This document shows positions 8,442 through 16,546 of a stretch of DNA of 63,985 bases, piece by piece (position 1 is the stretch's first letter; every line of letters begins with the position of its first letter). The notes beneath the pieces are model-generated. The model was not told where the DNA came from. It ran no database searches and saw nothing but the letters and a program-made list of their open reading frames with translations. The DNA is from an uncultured Lachnospiraceae bacterium (GTDB lineage: Bacteria > Bacillota > Clostridia > Lachnospirales > Lachnospiraceae), in contig CAJUJK010000023.1 in assembly GCA_910586705.1 (NCBI GenBank), positions 1 to 63,985 of the forward strand, written 5' to 3'. A program made the position numbers and the translations under genes.

Positions 8442-9623
8442 ATGGGCTTTATTAAGAGACTGCTTGACAGGTTCCGCAGGGATTACGACGAGTATGATGA
8501 GGAAGAGTGGGATGATGAGGAGTCCTCGCGGGAGATAGATTTTGACAATAAGGAACAGCGAAGCGACTATGTGAAAAACTGTCTGGAAAAGATTGCGGAC
8601 GCCACGAAGGAACTGGAGAATCTGAACTTTGAGTACAATATGGTCACTTCCTACCTGAAAGATATGGAGGAGATCGAGGCGCTGCCCCCGGAGGAGAGCG
8701 ACCAGCTCAAGGACTGCGCGAAGCGGGTGTCTCTTCTGCAGGAGCGGAAGACAGATTTCATGGGACGTCCCCGCCGGATCACGGATGAGAAGTACCGCAT
8801 GGTGGAGCGCATGGAAGACGAGATGGAGGAGGCGTTTACAAAGATCACCGACGCGGAGAATTATCAGGAGCTGATCCGCAAGGACTTAAGCCGTCTGGAA
8901 GGCGAAAAGCACGCCTATCTCTACCGCAAGAATGAGGTGATGCGGCTGATTTCCGACACCAAGGGCATGGCGGTTATCTGCGTCACCGCGCTGGGGCTGT
9001 GCGCGCTGCTTCTTTTGTTCCTGCAGTTCTTTCTGGAGATGGATACAAAGATGGGGTACTTGATCACGGCGGGCGTGTCGGCGGTGGCAATCACACTGAT
9101 CTATGTGAAACATATGGATGCGAGGAAGGAACTGCGCAGGGTGGAAACCGGTATCAACAAGATCATCCTTCTGCAGAATAAAGTAAAGATCCGCTATGTG
9201 AACAACACCAACCTCCTCGAGTATTTATATATGAAGTACGGCGTGAACAGCTCCAAGGAACTGACCGAAATGTGGGAGAATTATAAAGTCGAGAAGGAGG
9301 AGCGGGAGAAATTCCGCAGGGCGGAACTGGATCTGGATTACAGCGAGCAGGAACTTTTACAGATCTTAAAGTGCTATCAGGTACAGGATCCGGCGATCTG
9401 GCTGCACCAGACGGAGGCAATTCTCGATTCCAAGGAGATGGTGGAGATCCGGCACAATCTGATTATCCGCAGGCAGTCGCTGAGACGGCGTATGGATTAC
9501 AACAGGGAAGTGGTGGCGGGCACATCCCAGAGGGATATCAAGGCGCTGGTGGAGAAATACCCGAAATACGCAAAGGAGATTATGAAGACGGTGGAGGAGT
9601 ACGAGCAGAAGTTTAATTCCTGA
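8442..9623 (+). CDS. Coiled-coil protein with two central membrane helices
   Basis: 393 residues, preceded by GGAGGAGA. The order is an acidic N-terminus (YDEYDEEEWDDEESS), a long charged coiled coil (about residues 40-165), two adjacent hydrophobic helices (GMAVICVTALGLCALLLLF about 172-192 and MGYLITAGVSAVAITLIYV about 199-217), and a second charged helical region to the end. The topology suggests a membrane hairpin with both long arms in the cytoplasm. I do not recognise a named family. It is fourth in the cluster after the DUF5717, DUF5716 and TPR-like genes, so it could anchor them to the membrane; that is inference. Confidence 0.65.
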   Translation: MGFIKRLLDRFRRDYDEYDEEEWDDEESSREIDFDNKEQRSDYVKNCLEKIADATKELENLNFEYNMVTSYLKDMEEIEALPPEESDQLKDCAKRVSLLQERKTDFMGRPRRITDEKYRMVERMEDEMEEAFTKITDAENYQELIRKDLSRLEGEKHAYLYRKNEVMRLISDTKGMAVICVTALGLCALLLLFLQFFLEMDTKMGYLITAGVSAVAITLIYVKHMDARKELRRVETGINKIILLQNKVKIRYVNNTNLLEYLYMKYGVNSSKELTEMWENYKVEKEEREKFRRAELDLDYSEQELLQILKCYQVQDPAIWLHQTEAILDSKEMVEIRHNLIIRRQSLRRRMDYNREVVAGTSQRDIKALVEKYPKYAKEIMKTVEEYEQKFNS

Positions 9624-9671
9624 TCACAGATAGGTAATTGCGAAATTTCACGATAGAAAGGAAAGGTAAAG

Positions 9672-11123
9672 ATGAGTACAGACAGATATGTGAGCCCCCT
9701 GTCGGAGCGGTATGCGAGTAAGGAGATGCAGTATATTTTTTCCCCGGATATGAAGTTTCGGACGTGGCGGCGGTTGTGGATCGCGCTGGCGGAGACGGAG
9801 ATGGAGCTGGGGCTTTCCCAGAACGGCAAACCTGTCATCACGAAAGAGCAGATTGACGAGCTTAAAAAGTATGCGGAGGACATCAATTACGACGTGGCGA
9901 AGGCGAGAGAGAAGGAAGTGCGCCACGATGTGATGAGCCATGTCTACGCCTACGGGCAACAGTGCCCCAAGGCGGCGGGCATCATCCATCTCGGCGCCAC
10001 CTCCTGCTATGTGGGGGACAACACGGACATTATCGTGATGCGGGAGGCGCTTTGGCTGGTGAAGAAAAAGCTGGTGAACGTGATTGCGGAGCTTGCGAAA
10101 TTCGCGCAGGAATACAAGGAGCTGCCGACGCTGGCGTTTACCCATTTCCAGCCCGCGCAGCCCACCACCGTCGGAAAGCGGGCGACCCTCTGGGCGCAGG
10201 AGTTCTGTCTCGATCTGGAAGATCTGGATTATGTGCTGGGGAGCCTGAAACTTCTCGGTTCCAAGGGCACCACGGGCACGCAGGCGTCTTTTCAGGAACT
10301 CTTTGACGGCGATCAGGAGACCATAGATAAAATCGATCCCATGATTGCTGAAAAGATGGGATTTGAGAAATGCTATCCCGTGTCCGGGCAGACTTATTCC
10401 CGCAAGGTGGACACGAGAGTGTGCAACATTCTGGCGGGCATCGCGGCTTCCGCCCACAAGATGTCGAACGACATCCGTCTGCTCCAGCATCTGAAGGAAG
10501 TGGAGGAGCCTTTTGAGAAGAGCCAGATCGGTTCCTCGGCAATGGCTTACAAGAGAAATCCCATGCGCAGCGAGCGCATCGCTTCCCTCGCCCGGTTCGT
10601 GATGGTGGACGCCTTGAATCCGGCGATCACCTCCTCTGTCCAGTGGTTTGAGCGGACGCTGGATGATTCGGCAAACAAGCGGCTTTCCGTTCCCGAGGCA
10701 TTTCTCGCGGTGGACGGGATTCTGGATCTGTGCCTGAATGTGGTGGACGGTCTGGTTGTGTACGATAAAGTGATAACGAAACGTCTGATGAGCGAACTGC
10801 CCTTTATGGCGACGGAAAATATAATGATGGACGCCGTCAAAGCCGGGGGCAACAGACAGGAGCTGCACGAGAAGATCAGGGAGCTTTCGATGATCGCGGG
10901 CGCCAATGTGAAAAAAGAAGGAAAGGAAAATAACCTGCTGGAGCTGATCGCGGCGGACCCGGCTTTCAACATGAGTCTGGAAGATCTGCAAAAGACCATG
11001 GAGCCGTCTAATTATGTGGGACGTGCACCGCTGCAGGTGGAGAAATTCCTGAAAGAGATTGTGAATCCGATTCTCACGGAGAATAAGGAGATGCTGGGAG
11101 TGACGGCGGAGATCACAGTCTAG
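9672..11123 (+). CDS. purB: Adenylosuccinate lyase
   Basis: 483 residues. Cleaves SAICAR to AICAR and adenylosuccinate to AMP, both releasing fumarate, in purine synthesis. The superfamily signature GSSAMAYKRNPM lies near residues 286-297. The regions HDVMSHVYAYG and TSCYVGDN (about 80-120) and the histidine in FTHFQPAQPTT (about 157-167) fit the other active-site segments. Length matches the longer (about 475 residue) purB clade. GGAAAGG lies upstream of the ATG. It is followed by a strong hairpin, so the upstream cluster probably ends here. purA lies 7.5 kb downstream on the same strand. Confidence 0.97.
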   Translation: MSTDRYVSPLSERYASKEMQYIFSPDMKFRTWRRLWIALAETEMELGLSQNGKPVITKEQIDELKKYAEDINYDVAKAREKEVRHDVMSHVYAYGQQCPKAAGIIHLGATSCYVGDNTDIIVMREALWLVKKKLVNVIAELAKFAQEYKELPTLAFTHFQPAQPTTVGKRATLWAQEFCLDLEDLDYVLGSLKLLGSKGTTGTQASFQELFDGDQETIDKIDPMIAEKMGFEKCYPVSGQTYSRKVDTRVCNILAGIAASAHKMSNDIRLLQHLKEVEEPFEKSQIGSSAMAYKRNPMRSERIASLARFVMVDALNPAITSSVQWFERTLDDSANKRLSVPEAFLAVDGILDLCLNVVDGLVVYDKVITKRLMSELPFMATENIMMDAVKAGGNRQELHEKIRELSMIAGANVKKEGKENNLLELIAADPAFNMSLEDLQKTMEPSNYVGRAPLQVEKFLKEIVNPILTENKEMLGVTAEITV

Positions 11124-11137
11124 GTTGTCCTCACGCG

Positions 11138-11166
11138 GGAGAATGCCCATAAAACGGGCATTCTCC
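11138..11166. terminator. Hairpin terminator between convergent purB and hypothetical gene
   Basis: Perfect 11-bp stem GGAGAATGCCC / GGGCATTCTCC around a 7-nt loop. Short T/A-rich stretches follow. The genes converge here, so it can serve both strands. Confidence 0.8.
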
Positions 11167-11177
11167 TATGAAGCATT

Positions 11178-12059
11178 TTATACCAGCATAATCTTCTTAT
11201 ACGCTGCAATCCGGTTTCGGAAGCTTGCGGCATCCGGGTTGCTTTTTACAAATTCATAATCCGAGAAGATGCGCCCGGTTTCTTCTTTGATTTTCGGCTC
11301 GTCCGCTACGTCCGTGTCGGATGTGCGGTAGTAATAGTCCGTCATAAGCCCGCACGCCGCAAATTCCATCTTGATATCATCTTCATCCACTTCATCAAAG
11401 ATAAAATGCGAGAGCACATAAACCGCCGCGCCAAAGAAGAACGTCCCGTCTCCGCCTTCTAAGTCCGCCGGGACAAAACTCTCCTGCTCCGGAATTTCCA
11501 CCTTTTTAGTATAATCGCTCATAAGGATGGAATCGAACACTTCGTCCGTCCCATCATCAAAATCAAGGATTTCCTCTTCGATATCCTCTTTTGCGCTCTC
11601 CTCAAGCTCCCCGTAAAACCCGTTGGTGAAATAGGACACAATTTTCTCCAGCTCCCCGAACACCTCAAACTCCGGGAAAAGGGAAGTGTAGGTAAAAAGC
11701 CGGCAAAATCTGGACATGGTCAAAAGCAGCCATTGGAGCTTCTGCGGCGTGCTTAAATCCTCCGCCTTTTCCAAAACCTGTTCCTGTATCGTTTTTTCAT
11801 AAGGCGTATGTTCTTCTTCCAGTTCCTCGATCCACTCGCATACCTGATCGTCCTTTTTGGCAAATTTGTCATACAGGCTGTCCATCCCGCCGACGAGATT
11901 GTCAAAACGGTTCAGGTAATAAAGCGCCTTTGCGGTCATGCCCTTTTTCCGGTACTCTTTTCCAAGCTGCAGATAGTATTTTGCCACGCTCTCATAATCC
12001 TGCTTTTCCTGCGCGGTTTTCAGCGCATCCAGTAATCCGTCCGTGTTTTTTGTAATCAT
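11178..12059 (-). CDS. Acidic hypothetical protein with TPR-like N-terminus
   Basis: 293 residues, strongly acidic, with no signal peptide. Residues 1-50 (LDALKTAQEKQDYESVAKYYLQLGKEYRKKGMTAKALYYLNRF, split here as two helices) resemble a TPR hairpin. The rest is helical with a glycine-rich stretch (EGGDGTFFFGAAVYVLSHF) near 205-225. I do not recognise the family. It is monocistronic and convergent with purB, with its own predicted promoter at 12175-12203. Clean acidic composition and length make a real gene very likely. Confidence 0.75.
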   Translation of the reverse strand: MITKNTDGLLDALKTAQEKQDYESVAKYYLQLGKEYRKKGMTAKALYYLNRFDNLVGGMDSLYDKFAKKDDQVCEWIEELEEEHTPYEKTIQEQVLEKAEDLSTPQKLQWLLLTMSRFCRLFTYTSLFPEFEVFGELEKIVSYFTNGFYGELEESAKEDIEEEILDFDDGTDEVFDSILMSDYTKKVEIPEQESFVPADLEGGDGTFFFGAAVYVLSHFIFDEVDEDDIKMEFAACGLMTDYYYRTSDTDVADEPKIKEETGRIFSDYEFVKSNPDAASFRNRIAAYKKIMLV

Positions 12060-12174
12060 GTTTGCCTCCGTTTTTCAATTTCCCGTTCTGAGTCTGCCGT
12101 CAGGCATATTCATGGGCGCCGTGGGCAAAATCTCAGATTATTCACACTTATTTCAGAAATTTGCAGTTGTTTTC

Positions 12175-12203
12175 AGTATATAAAATGTGTGATAAAAAGG
12201 CAA
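12175..12203 (-). promoter_or_regulatory. Promoter for the acidic hypothetical gene
   Basis: Read on the minus strand: TTGCCT, 17-bp spacer, TATACT (plus-strand AGTATA at 12175-12180). It gives a leader of roughly 110 nt. Confidence 0.55.
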
Positions 12204-12323
12204 TATTTTTGTGCGGTCTGTTTTGCAAAGAGTGGGGGCGTGGGGATAAGAGCGGCGGCAGCCTGTGCAAGTTAGTTTAGACGAACTGCCGATATTTTAT
12301 TTGTGAAAAAACAAAGAAAATGC

Positions 12324-12352
12324 TTGCGCGGGGAGGGCGGATGTGGTAGATT
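12324..12352 (+). promoter_or_regulatory. Promoter for the CDF cation exporter
   Basis: TTGCGC at 12324-12329, 17-bp spacer, TAGATT at 12347-12352. The leader to the TTG start codon would be about 30 nt. Confidence 0.5.
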
Positions 12353-12389
12353 AGAAAGAAATATATTTTTGGAAAGCAAGGTGTATTGA

Positions 12390-13277
12390 TTGAAAAAGGA
12401 AGAGGAATTTGAGCGGGTCGCCATGCGCGTCTCGGCGGTCAGTATTATCGCCAACTGTGCGCTGACGGTATTTAAATTGTTAGCGGGTATCTTGGCATAC
12501 TCCGGCGCGATCATCTCCGACGCGATTCACTCGGCGTCTGATGTGTTCAGCACCGTTGTGGTTATCATTGGCATTCGGATATCGAGGAAGGAGTCGGATA
12601 AGAACCACCCTTACGGGCATGAGCGGCTGGAGTGCGTGGCGGCGATTGTGCTTGCCACCATTCTTGCCTTTACCGGTCTGGGAATCGGGTATTCGGCGCT
12701 CAGACAGATTGCGGGTGGAGATTACGCCAGTCTGACTGTGCCGGGACGGCTTGCGCTCGTGGCGGCGGCGGTTTCCATCGTCGTGAAGGAGGCGATGTAC
12801 CAGTACACGAAAGTTCACGCCAGACGGATCGACTCCGGCGCGCTGATGGCGGACGCATGGCATCACCGCTCCGACGCGCTCTCCTCCGTGGGCGCGCTGA
12901 TCGGTATCGGCGGCGCGAGGCTCGGGTTTCCGATTCTGGACCCGGTGGCGAGCGTGGTGATCTGCGTGTTTATTGAGAAAGCGGCATACGAGATCTTTAT
13001 GGACGCGGTGGATAAGATGGTAGACAAGGCGTGCGACGAGGAGACGGAAGCCGCGCTTCGGGAATGCGCGGCGGCGCAGGAGGGCGTGCTCGGCGTGGAC
13101 CTTTTGCACACGAGGGTTTTCGGCAACAAAATTTATGTGGATATCGAGATCTGCGCGGACGGGGAGGAGACGCTTCGGCGCGCCCACGAGACGGCGGAGC
13201 GGGTGCACGATTCCATCGAAAAGAATTTTCCCAAGGTGAAGCATATCATGGTGCATGTGAATCCGGGGGAAGAGTAG
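12390..13277 (+). CDS. Cation diffusion facilitator (CDF) transporter
   Basis: 295 residues, probable TTG start with AAGGTG upstream. CDF proteins export divalent metals (Zn, Fe, Mn, Co, Cd) in exchange for protons. Both metal-site HxxxD motifs are visible: SDAIHSASD near residues 42-50 (helix 2) and ADAWHHRSD near 153-161 (helix 5). About six membrane helices lead to a cytoplasmic ferredoxin-like C-terminal domain (VLGVDLLHTRVFG, about 225-290). The DxxxD/HxxxD combination does not settle the metal. A P1B-type ATPase follows 470 bp downstream, which suggests a shared role in metal efflux. Confidence 0.92.
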   Translation: MKKEEEFERVAMRVSAVSIIANCALTVFKLLAGILAYSGAIISDAIHSASDVFSTVVVIIGIRISRKESDKNHPYGHERLECVAAIVLATILAFTGLGIGYSALRQIAGGDYASLTVPGRLALVAAAVSIVVKEAMYQYTKVHARRIDSGALMADAWHHRSDALSSVGALIGIGGARLGFPILDPVASVVICVFIEKAAYEIFMDAVDKMVDKACDEETEAALRECAAAQEGVLGVDLLHTRVFGNKIYVDIEICADGEETLRRAHETAERVHDSIEKNFPKVKHIMVHVNPGEE

Positions 13278-13338
13278 AAAAAACTGTCTGACGTTGCAAA
13301 TTCTGGATACGAATGTGTAGGATGTATGGACAGAAAAC

Positions 13339-13367
13339 TTGTGCGGCAGCGAAAAATAGCATATAAT
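13339..13367 (+). promoter_or_regulatory. Promoter of the 104-nt structured RNA
   Basis: TTGTGC at 13339-13344, 17-bp spacer, consensus TATAAT at 13362-13367. The predicted start, 13374, is exactly the first base of the closing stem of the RNA. Confidence 0.65.
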
Positions 13368-13373
13368 AGGGAA

Positions 13374-13477
13374 AGGACAACATCAGTTCTGGGAGGAGTG
13401 CGGCGACGTATCGCCAGTGTCTCGGTTCACACACAGAAAATCCCGGAGAACACTTGGCGGCTGATGTTGTCCTTTTT
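13374..13477 (+). ncRNA. Orphan structured RNA/leader with integral terminator
   Basis: The 5' end AGGACAACATCAG (13374-13386) pairs perfectly over 13 bp with CTGATGTTGTCCT (13461-13473), followed by a T-run, so the closing helix is also the terminator. Inside are a hairpin GGCGA/TCGCC and two mutually exclusive pairings of TCCC/GGAGAA with either GGGA/TTCT or CTC/GTG-type partners, as expected of a switching leader. It lies between the CDF gene and a P1B metal ATPase, both on the plus strand. It is either an independent small RNA or a riboswitch/attenuator for the ATPase. It does not match the NiCo riboswitch, SRP, 6S or other classes I can recall. Confidence 0.6.
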
Positions 13478-13640
13478 GCGCGAATAAGCAGAGTCAGAAG
13501 CCTTCCGAAGGCTGCGCCATGCATGGAAGCAGACATCGGAAGGGTTATGACGAGCAACGCGAACACGAAATGCGAAGTATTTCGTGTCTGCTTATTCGCA
13601 AAGATGGAGTCAGAAGCATATTGAGTCTGCTTATTCGCGT
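13473..13640 (+). repeat. Terminator-abutting structured repeat, copy A
   Basis: It begins at the T-run of the preceding terminator. Outer stem GCGAATAAGCAGA (13480-13492) pairs with 13587-13599. Inner stem CCTTCCGA/TCGGAAGG is at 13501-13508 and 13536-13543. A linker TTATGACGAGCAACGCGAA (13545-13563) follows, then hairpin ACACGAAAT/ATTTCGTGT (13563-13571/13579-13587). An extra GTCTGCTTATTCGC lies at 13625-13638. The layout is shared with copy B near 18.42-18.55 kb, with different but still complementary stem sequences. Confidence 0.75.
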
Positions 13641-13668
13641 AAAAAATAAAAAAGAAGCAATAACTATA

Positions 13669-13702
13669 TTGACAAACAAATGAATATATGCTTGAATGTT
13701 CA
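13669..13702 (+). promoter_or_regulatory. Possible promoter and ArsR/SmtB-like operator before the metal ATPase
   Basis: TTGACA at 13669-13674 is followed by AT-rich DNA with a near-palindrome TGAATGTTCA at 13693-13702 over the expected -10 region. ArsR/SmtB operators have similar TGAA...TTCA cores. No convincing -10 hexamer and no ArsR gene are visible, so this is tentative. Confidence 0.3.
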
Positions 13703-13744
13703 TATAAAGATAAATCAAAGATGAACACAATGGGGGTAGGACAG

Positions 13745-15628
13745 ATGACGAGAAAACAGAAGAAGGTTTTTATCAGAATTTTAATCGCGGCAGTTCTTGT
13801 ACTTGCGCTGTTATTCATACCGATAGAGAATCCGTGGCTTAGGCTTGCGCTCTTTATGGTTCCCTATCTGGTGATCGGCTATGACATTTTGCGCAAGGCG
13901 TTTCTGGGCGTGATCCACGGGGAGGTTTTCGACGAGAATTTCCTGATGGCGGTGGCTACCGTGGGCGCCATTCTTCTTGGGGAATACACGGAAGGCGTGG
14001 CGGTCATGCTCTTTTACCAGATCGGAGAGCTTTTCCAGAGCTACGCGGTGGGAAAGAGCCGGGGGAACATTGCGAAGCTGATGGATATCCGCCCGGACTA
14101 CGCCAACATAGAGGTGGATGGCAGGATCGAGCAGGTGGACCCGGACGAGGTGGAGATCGGCACGCTCATCACGGTTATGCCCGGTGAAAAGGTGCCCATC
14201 GACGGTATCGTGGAAGAAGGGGAGGCATCCCTGAATACGAGCGCGCTGACGGGGGAAAGCCTGCCGAGACAGGTGGGCGCCGGGGATCAGGTCATCAGTG
14301 GCAGCGTAAATATGTCGGGTGTCCTGAAGCTGCGCACGACGAAGGAGTTCGGGGAATCGACGGTTTCTAAAATTCTGGAACTTGTGGAAAATTCCAGCAT
14401 GAAAAAATCCCGTTCCGAGAATTTTATCACCCGGTTTGCCAGATACTATACACCGGCAGTCTGCTACGGCGCGCTGGCGCTGGCTTTACTGCCGCCGGTT
14501 TTCTGTCTGGTTTTCGGCTATGAGCCGCACTGGTCCATGTGGGTGACGAGAGCGTTGACCACATTAGTCATAAGCTGTCCCTGCGCGCTGGTCATTTCCA
14601 TCCCGCTAAGCTTTTTCGGGGGAATCGGCGGCGCTTCCGCCAAGGGCATTCTGGTGAAAGGCTCTAACTATCTGGAGGCGCTCTCCGAGACGAAGTATGT
14701 GGTCTGCGATAAGACGGGGACGCTCACGAAGGGTGTGTTTGAGGTTACCGGGAAGAAAGCGGCGTCCGGCTTTTCCGAGGAGGAGCTGGTCGAGTACGCG
14801 GCGTGCGCGGAGAGTTATTCCGGGCATCCCATCAGCAGAAGTCTGCGGGAGGCATACGGGAAGGAGATTGACAGAGACCGGGTGAAGGATGTGGAGGAAA
14901 TCAGCGGACACGGTGTCTGTGCCTGCGTGGACGGAAGGCTTGTGGCGGCGGGCAACCGCAGACTGATGGAACGGCTGCAGATTGCGCCGGAGGAAGTTTC
15001 CGGGATCGGGACGCAGGTGTATGTGGCGGTGGACGGTGTTTACGCCGGATGTATCCTGATTTCTGACGTGGTGAAGCCGGGTGCGAAGGAAGCGCTTGCC
15101 GCCCTCAAGAAGGCGGGTGTCCGTAGTATAGTTATGTTAACCGGCGATGCCAAACCGGTGGCGGATGCGGTGGCGGCGGAGCTTGGCGTGGACGAGGCGA
15201 GAAGCGAACTTCTGCCGGCGGATAAGGTGAGCGAGGTGGAGAAACTGCTGGCGGCGAAGGGAAAGAAGGAGAAACTTGCCTTTGTGGGGGACGGCATCAA
15301 CGATGCGCCGGTGCTCTCCCGGGCGGATCTGGGGATTGCCATGGGCGCGCTCGGTTCCGACGCGGCGATCGAGGCGGCGGACATCGTGCTGATGGACGAC
15401 GACCCGGCAAAGATCGCGCTTGCCATGCAGATTTCCAGAAAGACGCTGCGGATTGTCCATGAAAATATCGTCTTTGCGCTGGCGGTGAAGCTGGCCTGCC
15501 TTGCCCTTGGCGCGGTGGGTATTGTCGGCATGTGGTGGGCGATTTTCGCGGACGTGGGCGTGATGATTCTGGCGGTAATCAACGCCACGAGGGCGCTTGC
15601 GGTGAGGAGGATGGCTGTGAAACTATAG
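13745..15628 (+). CDS. Heavy-metal translocating P1B-type ATPase (Cd/Zn/Pb-like)
   Basis: About 627 residues from the ATG at 13745, which has GGGGGTAGGA upstream; an in-frame ATG at 13688 lacks a ribosome binding site. The transmembrane metal site SCPCAL lies near residue 278, typical of the Zn/Cd/Pb/Co group. Other motifs are the TGES actuator loop near 170, phosphorylation motif DKTGTLT near 321, GHP near 360 (the P1B histidine-proline) and GDGINDAP near 515. There is no N-terminal HMA domain, so it is a short form. It probably exports divalent metal from the cytoplasm, together with the CDF protein upstream. An orphan RNA and copy A of the structured repeat lie in its leader region. Confidence 0.95.
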   Translation: MTRKQKKVFIRILIAAVLVLALLFIPIENPWLRLALFMVPYLVIGYDILRKAFLGVIHGEVFDENFLMAVATVGAILLGEYTEGVAVMLFYQIGELFQSYAVGKSRGNIAKLMDIRPDYANIEVDGRIEQVDPDEVEIGTLITVMPGEKVPIDGIVEEGEASLNTSALTGESLPRQVGAGDQVISGSVNMSGVLKLRTTKEFGESTVSKILELVENSSMKKSRSENFITRFARYYTPAVCYGALALALLPPVFCLVFGYEPHWSMWVTRALTTLVISCPCALVISIPLSFFGGIGGASAKGILVKGSNYLEALSETKYVVCDKTGTLTKGVFEVTGKKAASGFSEEELVEYAACAESYSGHPISRSLREAYGKEIDRDRVKDVEEISGHGVCACVDGRLVAAGNRRLMERLQIAPEEVSGIGTQVYVAVDGVYAGCILISDVVKPGAKEALAALKKAGVRSIVMLTGDAKPVADAVAAELGVDEARSELLPADKVSEVEKLLAAKGKKEKLAFVGDGINDAPVLSRADLGIAMGALGSDAAIEAADIVLMDDDPAKIALAMQISRKTLRIVHENIVFALAVKLACLALGAVGIVGMWWAIFADVGVMILAVINATRALAVRRMAVKL

Positions 15629-15759
15629 AGCGGAGAATGCCCGGTTTTGCATTTTGTAACAAATGCTTAAAAAATTGTAATATTTATTTTAAAAGTTACT
15701 ATGTTTTTCTTGCGTAGTTTGTGTTATTATGAAAAGGATGAGTGGAGGTGACCTTATTT

Positions 15760-16536
15760 ATGAGCACAGATTTGCGCAAGAGAAAGATCACTTATACGAT
15801 AATTTTAACTTCCGATTCTCCCGCGGCGCACCATCGGAGAATGCACATTAAGACGGGTGCACTTGCGTTTGTGGCGTTTGTGGCGTTTGTGGCGGTGATC
15901 TGTTATGCGGTTTATACGTCCATCACCATGGGGGGCTACATAGAGCGGAACGCCAAACAGCTCGAGCAGCTCGTCCAGATGAAAGCGGAGAATGAGACGC
16001 TGACGGCGGAAAAAGAAAGCCTTGCCGGAAAGATTTCTTCGCTGGAAGAGACGTTGAGCCGCAAGGAAGAGCAGGAGCACGAGCTGGTGGCGGCACATGA
16101 GGAAACCTATATTCCAAAAGGATTTCCCATGAGCGGCGCGGCGCAGATTAAGGAAGAGGATACGGCGGCGGACACCGGTGAAGAGGGTGATGAAGCCGAT
16201 GAGGAAGAAAATACGCTGAAGGTCGAGGCGAAAGAGGAGTGGAAAGAGCTCATTTTCGTGGCGGCGGAAGGCACGAAAGTAGTTGCCACCGCGCCGGGCA
16301 CGGTGAAGGAAGTCCGGGAGGCGGAAGGCGAGGTAAGTTACGTGATCATTGACCACGGAAACGGGTATGTCACCACTTATCGGAATCTGGGCAGTCCCAT
16401 TGTGGAGGAAGGCAGTCAGGTTGTGAAGGGTGTGGCTCTTTTTCTGGTGGGTGAGGATAACACGGAGACAGGCTACAGCATCCGCAAGGATGAAGATTAT
16501 GTAGATCCGCTTGAGTTGATTGAGATCAAAGGATAG
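15760..16536 (+). CDS. LytM/M23-domain membrane protein, predicted inactive
   Basis: 258 residues from the ATG at 15760 (GGAGGTG 9 nt upstream). A short basic cytoplasmic segment is followed by a membrane helix (about residues 33-55), a coiled coil (about 62-105), an acidic linker, and a C-terminal LytM-like beta domain (about 165-250, DHGNGYVTTYRNLGSPIVEEGSQVVKG split as DHGNGYVTTYRN and VEEGSQVVKG). Active M23 peptidases have YxHL and HLHF; here these read YRNL and GYSIRK, so the zinc ligands are missing. Inactive LytM proteins activate or position amidases. It is directly followed by bactofilin (10 bp), a well-known pairing in cell-shape control. Confidence 0.85.
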   Translation: MSTDLRKRKITYTIILTSDSPAAHHRRMHIKTGALAFVAFVAFVAVICYAVYTSITMGGYIERNAKQLEQLVQMKAENETLTAEKESLAGKISSLEETLSRKEEQEHELVAAHEETYIPKGFPMSGAAQIKEEDTAADTGEEGDEADEEENTLKVEAKEEWKELIFVAAEGTKVVATAPGTVKEVREAEGEVSYVIIDHGNGYVTTYRNLGSPIVEEGSQVVKGVALFLVGEDNTETGYSIRKDEDYVDPLELIEIKG

Positions 16537-16546
16537 GGAGGAAGCT

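Larger units (their letters stand above)
12060..12389. other. Divergent intergenic region with two promoters
   Basis: 330 bp between divergent genes. Besides the two promoters annotated separately (12175-12203 minus and 12324-12352 plus), I see AT-rich DNA and no convincing ORF or structured RNA. Confidence 0.6.

Noticed and set aside
9648..11150. 500-codon minus-strand frame opposite purB
   Set aside because: Mirror of purB codon structure; Arg/His/Leu-rich, no start signals, no domain.
13374..13477. NiCo riboswitch or SRP RNA
   Set aside because: The position near metal transporters and the paired ends prompted the idea, but the internal sequence lacks the conserved cores of both (as far as I can recall them).
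16110..16536. Active M23 endopeptidase
   Set aside because: Both zinc-ligand motifs are replaced (YRNL, GYSIRK).
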